Shown piece by piece: positions 53,097 through 64,000 of a DNA stretch of 64,000 nt. Source of the DNA: Pseudomonas caricapapayae (lineage in GTDB: Bacteria > Pseudomonadota > Gammaproteobacteria > Pseudomonadales > Pseudomonadaceae); contig NZ_LJPW01000188.1 in assembly GCF_001400735.1 (NCBI RefSeq), forward strand, positions 43,494-107,493, given 5' to 3'. The position numbers and the translations under genes are program-made. How positions within the stretch are numbered: position 1 is the first letter of the stretch; each line of letters opens with the position of its first letter. Under the pieces are notes generated by a model. That model was not told the origin of the DNA. It searched no databases and was given only the letters and a program-made list of their open reading frames with translations.

Positions 53097-54887
53097 ATGA
53101 CTTCTCAAAAATTAGCAGTCTCGACCATTTACAAAGAAACTAAAGAATTTCTAATTATTGGGCTCACTGGTCGAACGGGATCTGGATGCACTACCGCTGC
53201 TGATAAATTGGCATCTCCTACTTTTGATATTCCTTCTGATGGTTATGAGGGGCTTTCCGTAAATGAATTAAAGAAGCACAAAATAATAAAAAAATACATT
53301 GATGCTGCCAGCTGGTCGCCATTTTATAAGCTGGAAGTTAGCGCATTAATAACGTTTCATTTGTTAGTGCTTCCTCAGGAGAAATTGGAAGTCTATTTGA
53401 AAAGTGTATTAGCTTCTGATGAGGATTTAAATAAAGTTGTACTTGCTTTTTTTGGTGAGTTTTCTGCTGTAAGACACGCTGCACTAGATAGAATTAAGCA
53501 TGGGAATGATTTTAAGTCTGAGGCAGCAGCTGGATGGCACTCTCTCTATTTTAATGATATTCCAATTGTTACAAAATTCTTAAGGGGTATTGTTTCGGAG
53601 TCGGAGTTCACCAGTCTTTATCAGCGTACGGGAGATAATATAAGGTCTTCGGGTTGTGCGGACGATAATAGGTTTGATGCTGGGGAGATATTTAATTTCC
53701 CCAAGCATATCAATTTAATAATAAAAGTGGCGCGCTCAAATGCTAGATCATTAGGTGTTCAGTGTCGAATAGTAATTGATGCAATTAGAAATCCGTACGA
53801 AGCTTTTTATTTAAAACGTAGGTATGCCAACTTTTATCTGGTCTCTATAAATACTAACGACTCTCAGCGATTACTCAGTTTACGTACTTTTCGAAAATTA
53901 TCTGATGATCAGATAGGTGCGCTAGATAAAAAGGAATATCCAAATAAACTGTCGGGGGCGCAAAGATTTGTCGCTCAGAATATTCAGGAATGTATTGAAA
54001 ATTCTGATATTCATATACATAACTCTAAAGTCAGTGAGTTTTCTCATAACGATCTAGTTAGCCAGTTGGCTTGGTATATCACGTTAATGATCCATCCTGG
54101 TTTGGTTATGCCAACCTCAGCAGAAAACTGTATGCAAATAGCTTATTCGGCTAAGCATAGTTCTGGTTGTATTTCTAGGCAGGTTGGCGCTGTAGTGACT
54201 GATGCGAGCTATGGTATAAAATCAGTAGGATGGAATAGCACTCCCCAAGGCCAAACGCCCTGCCTGCTTCGGAGCGCAAGTGATCTTCTTGCTCGAGCTA
54301 ATCCGGAAGATTTTAGTAGTTATGAATTAAATAACAAAAGTTTTCATAACGCTATTGAATATAAATACAAGGATCTAATTTTGATTGCGAAGGATGCAGG
54401 TCGCAATCTTTCGTTTTGTTTTAAAAGTGTTCAAAATGAAATTGAGGGTGAAAAAAATCAAGTCCACACTCGATCTTTGCATGCGGAAGAAAATGCTTTC
54501 TTGCAAATATCGAAGCATGGCGGGCAGAAAGTGTCGGGTGGTATATTGTTCACAACTGCTAGCCCTTGTGAATTGTGTGCGAAAAAAGCTTATCAGTTGG
54601 GTATAAAGAAGATAATCTACATCGATCCTTATCCGGGAATTGCTACTGATCACGTTCTTTCGGTCGGCCTTAATAGGCCAGCGCTCGAGTTGTTTCGCGG
54701 TGCAGTTGGTAGGGCTTTCTATCAATTGTATCAGCCCGTTATGCCTTACAAGGATGAATTAGAGTTGGTCTTTGATATTCCTCGATATATTAATTCTGAA
54801 AGAAAGTCGCTCAGCATGCTTGAAACGGAAAACAATATTTTGCGGGAGCGAATAAAGATTTTGGAGGCTGGATTGGTGCCAAATTAA
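53097..54887 (+). CDS. avcD: Anti-phage dCTP/dCMP deaminase (AvcD/DCD family)
   Basis: A 596-residue two-domain protein. The N-terminal half is a P-loop kinase-like domain with an atypical Walker A (GRTGSGCT, residues 25-32; Cys in the Lys position). The C-terminal half is a zinc deoxycytidylate deaminase: His462 and Glu464 (SLHAEENAF) and Cys491/Cys494 (SPCELCAKKAYQLG), preceded by SGCISRQVGAVV. This fusion matches the AvcD-type defence enzymes that drain dCTP/dCMP during phage infection. A short coiled coil closes the protein. The gene is far more AT-rich than its neighbours and uses AT-ending codons, a sign of transfer. It sits between mcrBC and nrdB. Confidence 0.88.
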   Translation: MTSQKLAVSTIYKETKEFLIIGLTGRTGSGCTTAADKLASPTFDIPSDGYEGLSVNELKKHKIIKKYIDAASWSPFYKLEVSALITFHLLVLPQEKLEVYLKSVLASDEDLNKVVLAFFGEFSAVRHAALDRIKHGNDFKSEAAAGWHSLYFNDIPIVTKFLRGIVSESEFTSLYQRTGDNIRSSGCADDNRFDAGEIFNFPKHINLIIKVARSNARSLGVQCRIVIDAIRNPYEAFYLKRRYANFYLVSINTNDSQRLLSLRTFRKLSDDQIGALDKKEYPNKLSGAQRFVAQNIQECIENSDIHIHNSKVSEFSHNDLVSQLAWYITLMIHPGLVMPTSAENCMQIAYSAKHSSGCISRQVGAVVTDASYGIKSVGWNSTPQGQTPCLLRSASDLLARANPEDFSSYELNNKSFHNAIEYKYKDLILIAKDAGRNLSFCFKSVQNEIEGEKNQVHTRSLHAEENAFLQISKHGGQKVSGGILFTTASPCELCAKKAYQLGIKKIIYIDPYPGIATDHVLSVGLNRPALELFRGAVGRAFYQLYQPVMPYKDELELVFDIPRYINSERKSLSMLETENNILRERIKILEAGLVPN

Positions 54888-54935
54888 TCTGTAAAAGCTA
54901 ATGGTGTTTACGATCAGGTTTAATTTCTGTAATTG

Positions 54936-54972
54936 AAAAAGGCCAAGGAACTCTCGCTCCCTGGCCTCTTCA
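54936..54972. terminator. Terminator between avcD and nrdB
   Basis: AGGCCAAGG (54940-54948) pairs with CCCTGGCCT (54959-54967) with one mismatch; on the minus strand TTTTTC follows. It serves nrdB and may stop avcD transcripts too. Confidence 0.8.
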
Positions 54973-54998
54973 AATTAACGAGTCAAAACCCCAACCCA

Positions 54999-56246
54999 TC
55001 AATCCCAGCTCAACGCCCCACCCGTCTGATACTCAATAACCCGAGTCTCAAAGAAATTCTTCTCTTTCTTCAAGTCCATGATCTCGCTCATCCAAGGAAA
55101 CGGATTCGTCGTTCCTGGATACTCTTCCTTCAAGCCAATCTGGCTCAGACGGCGGTTAGCGATGAATTTCAAATAGTCTTCCATCATCGCAGCGTTCATA
55201 CCGAGTACGCCGCGGGGCATGGTGTCGCGGGCGTATTCGATTTCAAGCTGGGTGCCTTGCAGGATCATCTGCGTGGCTTCTTCTTTCATCTCGGCATCCC
55301 ACAGGTGCGGGTTTTCGATTTTGATCTGGTTGATCACGTCGATGCCGAAGTTCAGGTGCATGGACTCGTCGCGCAGGATGTACTGGAACTGCTCGGCGAC
55401 GCCGGTCATTTTGTTGCGGCGGCCCATGGAGAGGATCTGGGTGAAGCCGCAGTAGAAGAAGATGCCTTCCAGTACGCAGTAGTAGGCGATCAGGTTGCGC
55501 AGCAGTTCCTTGTCGGTTTCGACGGTGCCGGTTTCGAACTTCGGATCGGAGATCGAACGGGTGTATTTCAGGCCCCAGGCTGCCTTTTTGGCGACCGACG
55601 GGATCTCGTGGTACATGTTGAAGATCTCGCCTTCATCCATGGCCAGCGATTCGATGCAGTACTGGTAGGCGTGGGTGTGGATCGCCTCTTCGAAGGCCTG
55701 GCGCAGGATGTACTGGCGGCACTCCGGGTTGGTAATCAGGCGGTACACGGCCAGCACCAGGTTGTTGGCAACCAGCGAGTCGGCGGTGGAGAAGAAGCCC
55801 AGGTTGCGCATGACGATGCGGCGCTCGTCGTCGGTCAGGCCTTCCGGGTTTTTCCAGAGGGCGATGTCGGCGGTCATGTTGACTTCTTGCGGCATCCAGT
55901 GGTTTGCGCAACCGTCCAGGTACTTCTGCCAGGCCCAGTCGTACTTGAAAGGCACGAGCTGGTTGAGGTCGGCGCGGCAGTTGATCATCATTTTTTCGTC
56001 AACGGCGACGCGGGCGCTGGCGCCTTCGAGTTCGGCCAGGCCTTCAGCGACGTCCAGTGCATCCAGCGCTTTCTTGGCGCGGATCAGGGCAGCGGAGTCG
56101 GCGGCAGTCACAGCGCGGGCTTCCTGGGCTGCGAGGCCACCGGCGCTGTCGAGGCGGTCCATGTTGGCTTCGTTGGCATGACCGGCGTTGGTCGCTTTGG
56201 CGACTACTTCGCCTTCTTCTTTATCGAATTCGTCCCAGCTCAGCAT
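54999..56246 (-). CDS. nrdB: Class Ia ribonucleotide reductase beta subunit
   Basis: A 415-residue R2 protein carrying the di-iron/tyrosyl radical cofactor. Iron-ligand regions are visible: WMPQEVNM, QAFEEAIHTHAYQYCIESLA and RDESMHLNFGIDVI. The C-terminus ends in GGALSWD, the region that docks to NrdA. ATG at 56244-56246 with GGAG upstream gives MLSWDEFDKEE; the frame is open further upstream but without signal. It follows nrdA with two REP hairpins in the 264-bp gap. Confidence 0.96.
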   Translation of the reverse strand: MLSWDEFDKEEGEVVAKATNAGHANEANMDRLDSAGGLAAQEARAVTAADSAALIRAKKALDALDVAEGLAELEGASARVAVDEKMMINCRADLNQLVPFKYDWAWQKYLDGCANHWMPQEVNMTADIALWKNPEGLTDDERRIVMRNLGFFSTADSLVANNLVLAVYRLITNPECRQYILRQAFEEAIHTHAYQYCIESLAMDEGEIFNMYHEIPSVAKKAAWGLKYTRSISDPKFETGTVETDKELLRNLIAYYCVLEGIFFYCGFTQILSMGRRNKMTGVAEQFQYILRDESMHLNFGIDVINQIKIENPHLWDAEMKEEATQMILQGTQLEIEYARDTMPRGVLGMNAAMMEDYLKFIANRRLSQIGLKEEYPGTTNPFPWMSEIMDLKKEKNFFETRVIEYQTGGALSWD

Positions 56247-56401
56247 GGTGTAATTCTCCTGCTTGAGGGTCAGTCGGGTGGACTGGCCTGTTGGATCTAG
56301 AGGGGGTGTTGCTTGCTTTAAGGTGTGGCGCGCAAGGAACATGAATTTTTGGCTTTTGAGGCCTTTGGGTGAGGAGGAGGGTGGCAAGGGGATGTGTGTC
56401 C

Positions 56402-56500
56402 TTGCCGGCCTCTTCGCGGACAAGTCCGCTCCTACAGGTACAGCGTCAGGCTTTTTGGCCCCTCGCCCCCACAGGGGAGTATTTCTCCTGTGGGGGCGAG
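56402..56500. repeat. Two REP hairpins between nrdA and nrdB
   Basis: First element: TTCGCGGACAAGTCCGCTCC (about 56413-56432), the reversed REP core. Second: CTCGCCCCCACAGG and CCTGTGGGGGCGAG (56462-56475 with 56487-56500), a perfect 14-bp stem. They lie just after nrdA and could stabilise its mRNA or reduce read-through to nrdB. Confidence 0.85.
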
Positions 56501-56510
56501 GTGGGTTGCC

Positions 56511-59423
<2,913 letters not shown>

Positions 59424-59488
59424 GTGTGACTCCACGTTCCTTTAAGTTTGTTCGGGCATTGCTGCCCACCGTTTCGTTTCGAGCAGTA

Positions 59489-59593
59489 AGTCGCAAAAGG
59501 CGACTCAAGGGCTCCAAAACGAAGGTGGAAGCGGGGTGTGCTGCCGCTTCCAGGTTTTGAAGCCAAAAAGGACCGGGCTGGGCCCGATCCTTT
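59489..59593 (-). promoter_or_regulatory. Structured leader of nrdA with terminator-like hairpin
   Basis: Three consecutive stem-loops in the minus-strand leader: 59568-59593 (GGATCGGGCC/GGCCCGGTCC type, followed on the minus strand by TTTTTGG), 59527-59551 (GGAAGCGG/CCGCTTCC) and 59489-59505 (AGTCGC/GCGACT). The first has the form of an intrinsic terminator located 145-170 bases before the nrdA start, so it may be an attenuator or the end of a short upstream RNA. Confidence 0.6.
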
Positions 59594-59835
59594 GAAAATC
59601 TGGTGAAGAATGCCGCTTCGATGTTGCAAAGCGTGTACGGGATGGCTCTGGCTCAAGCGCGAGCGGTTTGGGTGCCTAAACGGGCTTGAAGTTCAACCCC
59701 TCAGACGCAACAAAAATGCTTGAATTTCCCATTTGAGTTGTGCTGGTGTTTCTGCGAAAAACCCCACATGTAGGGTGTGTCTCGTCGCCGGGCTACAAGA
59801 TAATGCGTTTTGGACATGAATTGCAACGCACCGCC

Positions 59836-59844
59836 TGTGGATAA
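59836..59844 (-). promoter_or_regulatory. Perfect DnaA box in the nrdA-rstA intergenic region
   Basis: TGTGGATAA on the plus strand, i.e. TTATCCACA on the minus strand, the consensus DnaA box. In E. coli, DnaA binds such boxes upstream of nrdAB. The 715-bp divergent gap (59424-60138) otherwise holds the nrdA leader hairpins and the promoters of nrdA and rstA; I did not find an unambiguous NrdR box. Confidence 0.7.
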
Positions 59845-60138
59845 AGTGTGTGTAGTTTGTGTATGAATCGCACACCATGCGTGTAGGCCGCATAACTACT
59901 GGATTGTGACCGTTTGTCACTGATTTCCGTAGGGGCGGGCGGCACGTGGCTGATTTTTGAGGGCGCGAACCCTATCACAAAAAAACGCTGCGACAAGGCC
60001 TGTCTGGCATGTGATGTGCTATGCCGCGATCCGTGTCGTGCGATGCGCCCGACGGTTGCTACACTGGCCTGCGACGCGGTGCCGCAACCCCTGCTTTTCA
60101 GAACAACAAGGGGGCGATGACAACAAGGGGAGATTGCT

Positions 60139-60876
60139 TTGGAGCCACACACCTGGCACGTGCTGATTGTCGAGGACGACCAGCGACTGGCCGAACTGAC
60201 CAGCGATTACCTGCACAACAACGGCCTGCGCGTGAGCATTGAGGGCAATGGCGCGCTGGCGGCGGCGCGGATCGTCGATGAGCAGCCGGACTTGGTGATT
60301 CTCGACTTGATGCTGCCCGGCGAGGACGGTTTCAGCATTTGCCGCACGGCGCGTGACCGTTACGACGGGCCGATTCTGATGCTCACCGCGCGCACCGATG
60401 ACACCGATCACATTCAGGGCCTCGATACCGGGGCTGACGACTTCGTCTGCAAACCGGTGCATCCCCGCGTGCTGCTGGCGCGCATTCATGTCTTGCTGCG
60501 CCGGAGCGAGGCGCCGCAGGTCCCGGCTGCAGAACTGCGGCGTCTGGTGTTCGGGCCGCTGGTGGTGGACAACGCACTGCGCGAGGCCTGGTTGTGCGAG
60601 CAGAGCATCGAGCTGACCGGTGCCGAGTTCGATCTGCTGTGGCTGTTGGTGGCCAACGCCGGGCGCACGCTGTCCCGCGAAGAGATCTTCACTGCGCTGC
60701 GCGGTGTGGGTTACGACGGCCAGGACCGCTCTATCGATGTACGTATCTCGCGTATCCGTCCGAAAATCGGTGACGACCCCATCCACCCGCGTCTGATCAA
60801 GACCGTGCGCAGCAAGGGCTATCTGTTTGTGCCCGAAGCCGCGCAGGACATGAGCGGCAACGTGTTCAGCGGCTGA
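60139..60876 (+). CDS. rstA: OmpR-family response regulator (RstA-like)
   Basis: A 245-residue two-component regulator: receiver domain (about residues 7-120; VLIVEDDQRLAEL, phospho-acceptor Asp in LVILDLMLPGEDG, Lys in VCKPVHP) and an OmpR-type winged helix (about 140-232; ELTGAEFDLLWLLVANAGRT, RLIKTVRSKGYLF). The start appears to be TTG 60139 with AAGGGGAG upstream; no ATG gives a complete receiver. It is 5 bp before its kinase gene. Confidence 0.92.
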   Translation: MEPHTWHVLIVEDDQRLAELTSDYLHNNGLRVSIEGNGALAAARIVDEQPDLVILDLMLPGEDGFSICRTARDRYDGPILMLTARTDDTDHIQGLDTGADDFVCKPVHPRVLLARIHVLLRRSEAPQVPAAELRRLVFGPLVVDNALREAWLCEQSIELTGAEFDLLWLLVANAGRTLSREEIFTALRGVGYDGQDRSIDVRISRIRPKIGDDPIHPRLIKTVRSKGYLFVPEAAQDMSGNVFSG

Positions 60877-60880
60877 CCTG

Positions 60881-62491
60881 ATGAACTCGATCTTCCTGCG
60901 AATCTACGGCGGCATGCTCGGCGTGCTGGTGCTGGTCGCGCTGCTCGGCGTGCTGGCCCTGCATGTGCTCAATCAGTCACGCGGCGAGCAATACCGTGAG
61001 CGTCTGGCCCACGGCACTTTTACAGTGATGGCCGATAACCTGCTGTCGCTCGACGACATCGAACGCCGCCGCGCTTTGGCGATCTGGGAGCGATTGTTGG
61101 GCATTCCCCTGAGTTTGCAACGTATCGAGCAGGCCCGGCTGGACAGCGGCGCGCGCGGTCGGCTGGCGCGCGGGCAGGTGGTGGTTGAACAGATCGGCCC
61201 ACACGCCGCCAGGGTTTATCGTCAGTTGAGCGACAAAGAGCCGCTGTTGCTGACCGGCGAAGTGCAGCAGATCACCGAGCAACTGGCGCGAGCGACTATC
61301 TACCTGCTGATCGATGAGCTGGTGCGCTTTCCGGTCGATGAGCAACCGGCGCGCCTGCAAGCCCTGCGCATCGACAAAGGGTTCGGTTTCGACCTGCATC
61401 TGCTGGCGCTGGATCAGGCCGATCTGGACGATGACCAGCGCCGCCGCATTTATGAAGGCGATACGGTGATGGCGCTGGGCAAGGGCGGTGATTCGATCCG
61501 CGTGCTGGCCGGGATTGTCGACACCAACTGGGTGCTGGAGATCGGTCCGCTGTACCAGATGAACCCTTATCCACTGCATTGGCTGCTGTTGATTGCCTTT
61601 ATGGGCCTGTGCCTGATCGGTCTGGTGGTGTATTTGCTGGTACGCCGTCTGGAACGGCGGGTGCTGGAGCTGGAGGCCGCCGCGACGCAGATTGCTCAGG
61701 GCAGCCTGCAAACCCGAGTGCCCACCGAGGGTTCCGACTCGGTAGGGCGGGTGGCGGCAGCCTTTAACAGCATGGCCGAGAACCTGCAGCGTTCGTTGAT
61801 GATCCAGCGCGAACTGGTGCGTGCGGTGTCTCACGAGCTGCGCACGCCGGTGGCGCGCCTGCGTTTCGGTCTGGAGATGGTCAGCGACGCCACCACCCCC
61901 GAGGCGCGGCTCAAGTACATGCGCGGTATGGACAGCGATATTCAGGACCTCGACAAGCTGGTCGATGAAATGCTCACGTACGCGCGCCTGGAGCAAGGCG
62001 CGCCGACCCTGAATTTCCAGCGTGTCGATCTGCAGGCGCTGATCGATCAGGTAATCGCCGAGCTCGCACCCTTGCGCGCCGATGTGCGGGTGTCGCGGGG
62101 CGAATGCCTGGCCGCTGAAGAGGATGAGGCTGCCTGGGTCGAGGCCGAGCCCCGATACTTGCACCGGGCGGTGCAGAACCTCGTCAGCAATGCACTGCGC
62201 CACGCAGAGAACGAGGTGCGTATCAGCTACCGGCTGGACGCGCAGCAGTGCCGTATCGACGTGGACGACGACGGCCCCGGCGTTCCGGAAGACGCATGGG
62301 AGCAGATCTTCACGCCGTTCATGCGCATCGATGACAGCCGCACCCGAGCCTCGGGTGGGCACGGGCTGGGCCTGTCGATTGTGCGGCGGATTATCCATTG
62401 GCATGAAGGCCGCGCGCTGATCGGGCGCAGCGAGAGCCTGGGCGGTGCGTGTTTCAGCCTGTCCTGGCCGCGTACGCAGGTGCCGCGTTGA
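60881..62491 (+). CDS. rstB: Sensor histidine kinase (RstB-like)
   Basis: A 536-residue inner-membrane kinase: N-terminal helix (about residues 9-30), periplasmic sensor (about 31-225), second helix (about 231-254; LHWLLLIAFMGLCLIGLVVY), HAMP (about 255-305), phospho-acceptor His in RAVSHELRTPVARL, and ATPase boxes N (NLVSNALRHAENE), G1 (DDDGPGVPED) and G2 (GGHGLGLSIV). All are intact. The wording of the H-box region matches RstB. Its stimulus here is unknown. Its stop overlaps the start of fhuF. Confidence 0.92.
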   Translation: MNSIFLRIYGGMLGVLVLVALLGVLALHVLNQSRGEQYRERLAHGTFTVMADNLLSLDDIERRRALAIWERLLGIPLSLQRIEQARLDSGARGRLARGQVVVEQIGPHAARVYRQLSDKEPLLLTGEVQQITEQLARATIYLLIDELVRFPVDEQPARLQALRIDKGFGFDLHLLALDQADLDDDQRRRIYEGDTVMALGKGGDSIRVLAGIVDTNWVLEIGPLYQMNPYPLHWLLLIAFMGLCLIGLVVYLLVRRLERRVLELEAAATQIAQGSLQTRVPTEGSDSVGRVAAAFNSMAENLQRSLMIQRELVRAVSHELRTPVARLRFGLEMVSDATTPEARLKYMRGMDSDIQDLDKLVDEMLTYARLEQGAPTLNFQRVDLQALIDQVIAELAPLRADVRVSRGECLAAEEDEAAWVEAEPRYLHRAVQNLVSNALRHAENEVRISYRLDAQQCRIDVDDDGPGVPEDAWEQIFTPFMRIDDSRTRASGGHGLGLSIVRRIIHWHEGRALIGRSESLGGACFSLSWPRTQVPR

Positions 62492-63195
62492 GTGCGCAAC
62501 TGTTCAGTGGCCCGTTCGAGCGCTTCGGGCAGACGCTGCTGGCCGTAGATGATCCACGCCCGGTCGTGGCGTTGCCCGATCTGCTGCGCCGCGAGCGCCT
62601 CGATCAATTGCTGCTGACGCTTTACGGGCCACAACTGATGCCCGCTCAACTGCCGGTGCTGGTGTCACAGTGGGCCAAGTTTTATTTCATGCAACTGATT
62701 CCTCCGGTACTGGTTGGCAGCCTGGTGCATGGTTGGCATTGGCCGCTACGGCTTGATCAGGTAGCACTGGCGCTGGATGAGCGTGGCGTGCCGACCGGCG
62801 TCAGGCTGACGGAACAGGGAGAGGTCTGGCGAGACAGTCCGGTGGAACCGTTTCAGCGGTTTGCCGGGTTGCTCGATCACAACCTGCAGCCGTTTATTGC
62901 TGCATTGAGCGCTTATGGCGGGCTGGCCGACAGGGTGTTGTGGGTCAGCGCCGGGGATTATCTGGAAAAGGGCCTTGTTCAATTGGCCGCTTGCAGCGAT
63001 GTACCACTGGCCGCAGGGCTGGCGCTGTTAAGCGAGAGAAAAAGACCGGATGGACGCGCCAATCCTCTGTTTCAGGCAGTGCGTTATATCCCAAAGGCGC
63101 AGGGCGGCGAACCGCGCAGGCAGCGACGTGTGTGCTGCCTGAGTCATCGAGTCGAGTGGGTCGGGCGGTGCGAGCATTGTCCGCTGCCCGGCTGA
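62488..63195 (+). CDS. fhuF: Siderophore-iron reductase FhuF
   Basis: A 235-residue FhuF-type protein that releases iron from ferric siderophores by reduction. The C-terminal [2Fe-2S] site is seen as RVCCLSHRVEWVGRCEHCPL, i.e. C-C-x10-C-x2-C, the FhuF signature. The likely start is TTG 62488, overlapping the kinase stop by four bases (TTGA); the frame is open upstream to 62449 within rstB. Coupling to rstAB suggests co-regulation. It ends exactly where the convergent PPTase gene ends. Confidence 0.88.
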   Translation: MSAQLFSGPFERFGQTLLAVDDPRPVVALPDLLRRERLDQLLLTLYGPQLMPAQLPVLVSQWAKFYFMQLIPPVLVGSLVHGWHWPLRLDQVALALDERGVPTGVRLTEQGEVWRDSPVEPFQRFAGLLDHNLQPFIAALSAYGGLADRVLWVSAGDYLEKGLVQLAACSDVPLAAGLALLSERKRPDGRANPLFQAVRYIPKAQGGEPRRQRRVCCLSHRVEWVGRCEHCPLPG

Positions 63196-63921
63196 TCAGC
63201 CTTCGACGGCGATCAGGCTGAGCAGATGATCGCCCAGCACACTGAACTGACCGTCGAGTTTCTTGCCTGCATGCCATTCGCGGGACAGGTCGATCAGCAG
63301 CTGTAGCCGGGCGCTGCCATCGGCGGACCATCCCAGCAGTTGTGCATCTTCAAAGTAGAAGCGCTTTTGCACGATAGGGTAGAGCGCCTTGAACAGCGCC
63401 TCCTTGATCGAAAAGGTCAGGGTCACACGTAACGCCACCTGATCCTGCGGGCCTGCTGCCATGTCGGCCAGCTCGGCAGCCGTCAGGATTTCCCCGGCCA
63501 GCCGCGAGGCGCGGTCATGGCTCAGCAGGTTCTCCGTGTCCAGCCCCAGCCCGCGCCATTGTGGCTTGTGCGCAACCACAGCGGCGGCCCAGCCGGTGCT
63601 GTGGGTAATCGACCCGCAGACATCAGTCGGCCATACCGGCGCACGGTCTTCGCCCAGAGACGGGGTGTGTTGGCGCCCGTCCAGCTGGCGCAGGGCTTTG
63701 CGAGCGCAGAGCCGACCGGCGAGAAATTCAGCCTGGCGCTTGGCGACAGAACGCTGAATGCTCGCAGGCGTTTGCACCGCACAGCGCTGAAAATCACCCT
63801 CAACCAGCTTGTGCGGATCAAAACGCCCACTGACCAGCACCACACCCGGCAGTGCATGCGGTAACGGCCAGTGCTGGACGAGTTCGGGGCAACAGGCGGG
63901 AAGATCGGCTAATTGAGTCAT
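63196..63921 (-). CDS. 4'-phosphopantetheinyl transferase (EntD/PcpS type)
   Basis: A 241-residue Sfp/EntD-superfamily enzyme that transfers phosphopantetheine from CoA to carrier proteins. Motifs: GSITHSTGWAAA, the Mg-binding GLGLDTENL and FSIKEALFKALYP (the KEA..K signature). In Pseudomonas one broad-range PPTase (PcpS) serves fatty-acid and siderophore/NRPS carrier proteins, which fits the fhuF neighbour. The stop codon (reverse of TCA) directly abuts the fhuF TGA, giving TGATCA. The last 79 bases of the window after its start hold nothing recognisable. Confidence 0.92.
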   Translation of the reverse strand: MTQLADLPACCPELVQHWPLPHALPGVVLVSGRFDPHKLVEGDFQRCAVQTPASIQRSVAKRQAEFLAGRLCARKALRQLDGRQHTPSLGEDRAPVWPTDVCGSITHSTGWAAAVVAHKPQWRGLGLDTENLLSHDRASRLAGEILTAAELADMAAGPQDQVALRVTLTFSIKEALFKALYPIVQKRFYFEDAQLLGWSADGSARLQLLIDLSREWHAGKKLDGQFSVLGDHLLSLIAVEG

Positions 63922-64000
63922 GGCGGCATTTTGCCGGGGGAACGGGTTTGAGGGAAGGGCACTGGTAACATCCGCGCCCTCATCAACTATCGTGCGACGC

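Noticed and set aside
54933..56300. 455-codon plus-strand frame opposite nrdB
   Set aside because: Antisense shadow of nrdB in high-GC DNA; the translation has no recognisable family and nrdB is certain.
59650..59690. 18-codon leader peptide frame (MGNSSIFVASEG..) in the nrdA leader
   Set aside because: No ribosome-binding site and no regulatory codon run; too weak to list as a gene.
59740..59890. NrdR boxes in the nrdA upstream region
   Set aside because: Several ACAC/GTGT stretches exist, but none fits the 16-bp palindrome well enough to call by eye.

Overview
The window reads as chromosomal DNA of a Pseudomonas, most likely the P. syringae group. The support is gene content and order seen in that genus: nrdB-nrdA beside an RstA/RstB-type two-component system, a betX/DUF485/actP block, an asnO-ngg-peptidase (NAGGN) operon, a CrcZ/CrcX-type small RNA, a CsrA/RsmA regulator, and REP/BIME repeats of the Pseudomonas kind. 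The DNA is GC-rich apart from AT-rich patches at about 2.8-3.3 kb, 15.7-15.95 kb, 41.6-41.9 kb and 53.0-54.9 kb. The last of these coincides with a defence gene. The species call is inference; no 16S or marker search was possible.

Layout. 1-5.8 kb: the 3' end of a TonB-dependent siderophore receptor, an MHS-family transporter, an AT-rich gap, an orphan LuxR-type HTH protein, an unrecognised protein, a gene remnant and a MASE2-GGDEF cyclase. 6-8.3 kb: an MFS efflux pump divergent from its probable LysR regulator. 8.3-11.2 kb: a secreted protein of unknown function, then mlaA overlapped by an exported alpha/beta-hydrolase. 11.4-11.9 kb: a minus-strand small RNA with six A-rich CA motifs, a terminator and a -24/-12 promoter, matching the Crc/Hfq-titrating RNAs CrcZ/CrcX. 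12.3-15.4 kb: a betaine-binding protein and an acetate-permease pair. 15.5-19.3 kb: small membrane proteins, an SDR enzyme, an array of eight 113-bp repeats, ynfA, csrA and yheU. 19.35-24.15 kb: the operon for the osmoprotectant N-acetylglutaminylglutamine amide. 24.7-28.9 kb: an AttEFGH-like ABC exporter. 29-39.6 kb: housekeeping and envelope genes (mnmC, polyphosphate:AMP phosphotransferase, ybaN, a YecA-like gene, recQ, a MarR regulator, a FimV-like protein). 39.8-49.5 kb: an Aer-type chemoreceptor, two tandem subtilase autotransporters, a small cysteine-containing secreted protein and an orphan BRO-N protein. 50.1-54.9 kb: a defence island (mcrB, mcrC and an AvcD-type anti-phage dCTP deaminase). 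55-64 kb: nrdB, nrdA, rstA, rstB, fhuF and a 4'-phosphopantetheinyl transferase.

Functional themes. Carbon-source choice is represented by the Crc-antagonist RNA and CsrA next to betaine and acetate uptake genes. Osmotic protection is represented by NAGGN synthesis and betaine binding. Envelope and secretion functions are MlaA with a hydrolase, the autotransporters and FimV. Iron uptake is represented by the TonB receptor, FhuF and a PPTase needed for NRPS siderophores. Nucleotide-based phage defence sits directly beside the cell's own ribonucleotide reductase. The items most worth following up are the small RNA with its promoter, the AvcD gene with a possible antitoxin RNA next to nrdBA, the 113-bp array, the mlaA-hydrolase pair and the structured nrdA leader.
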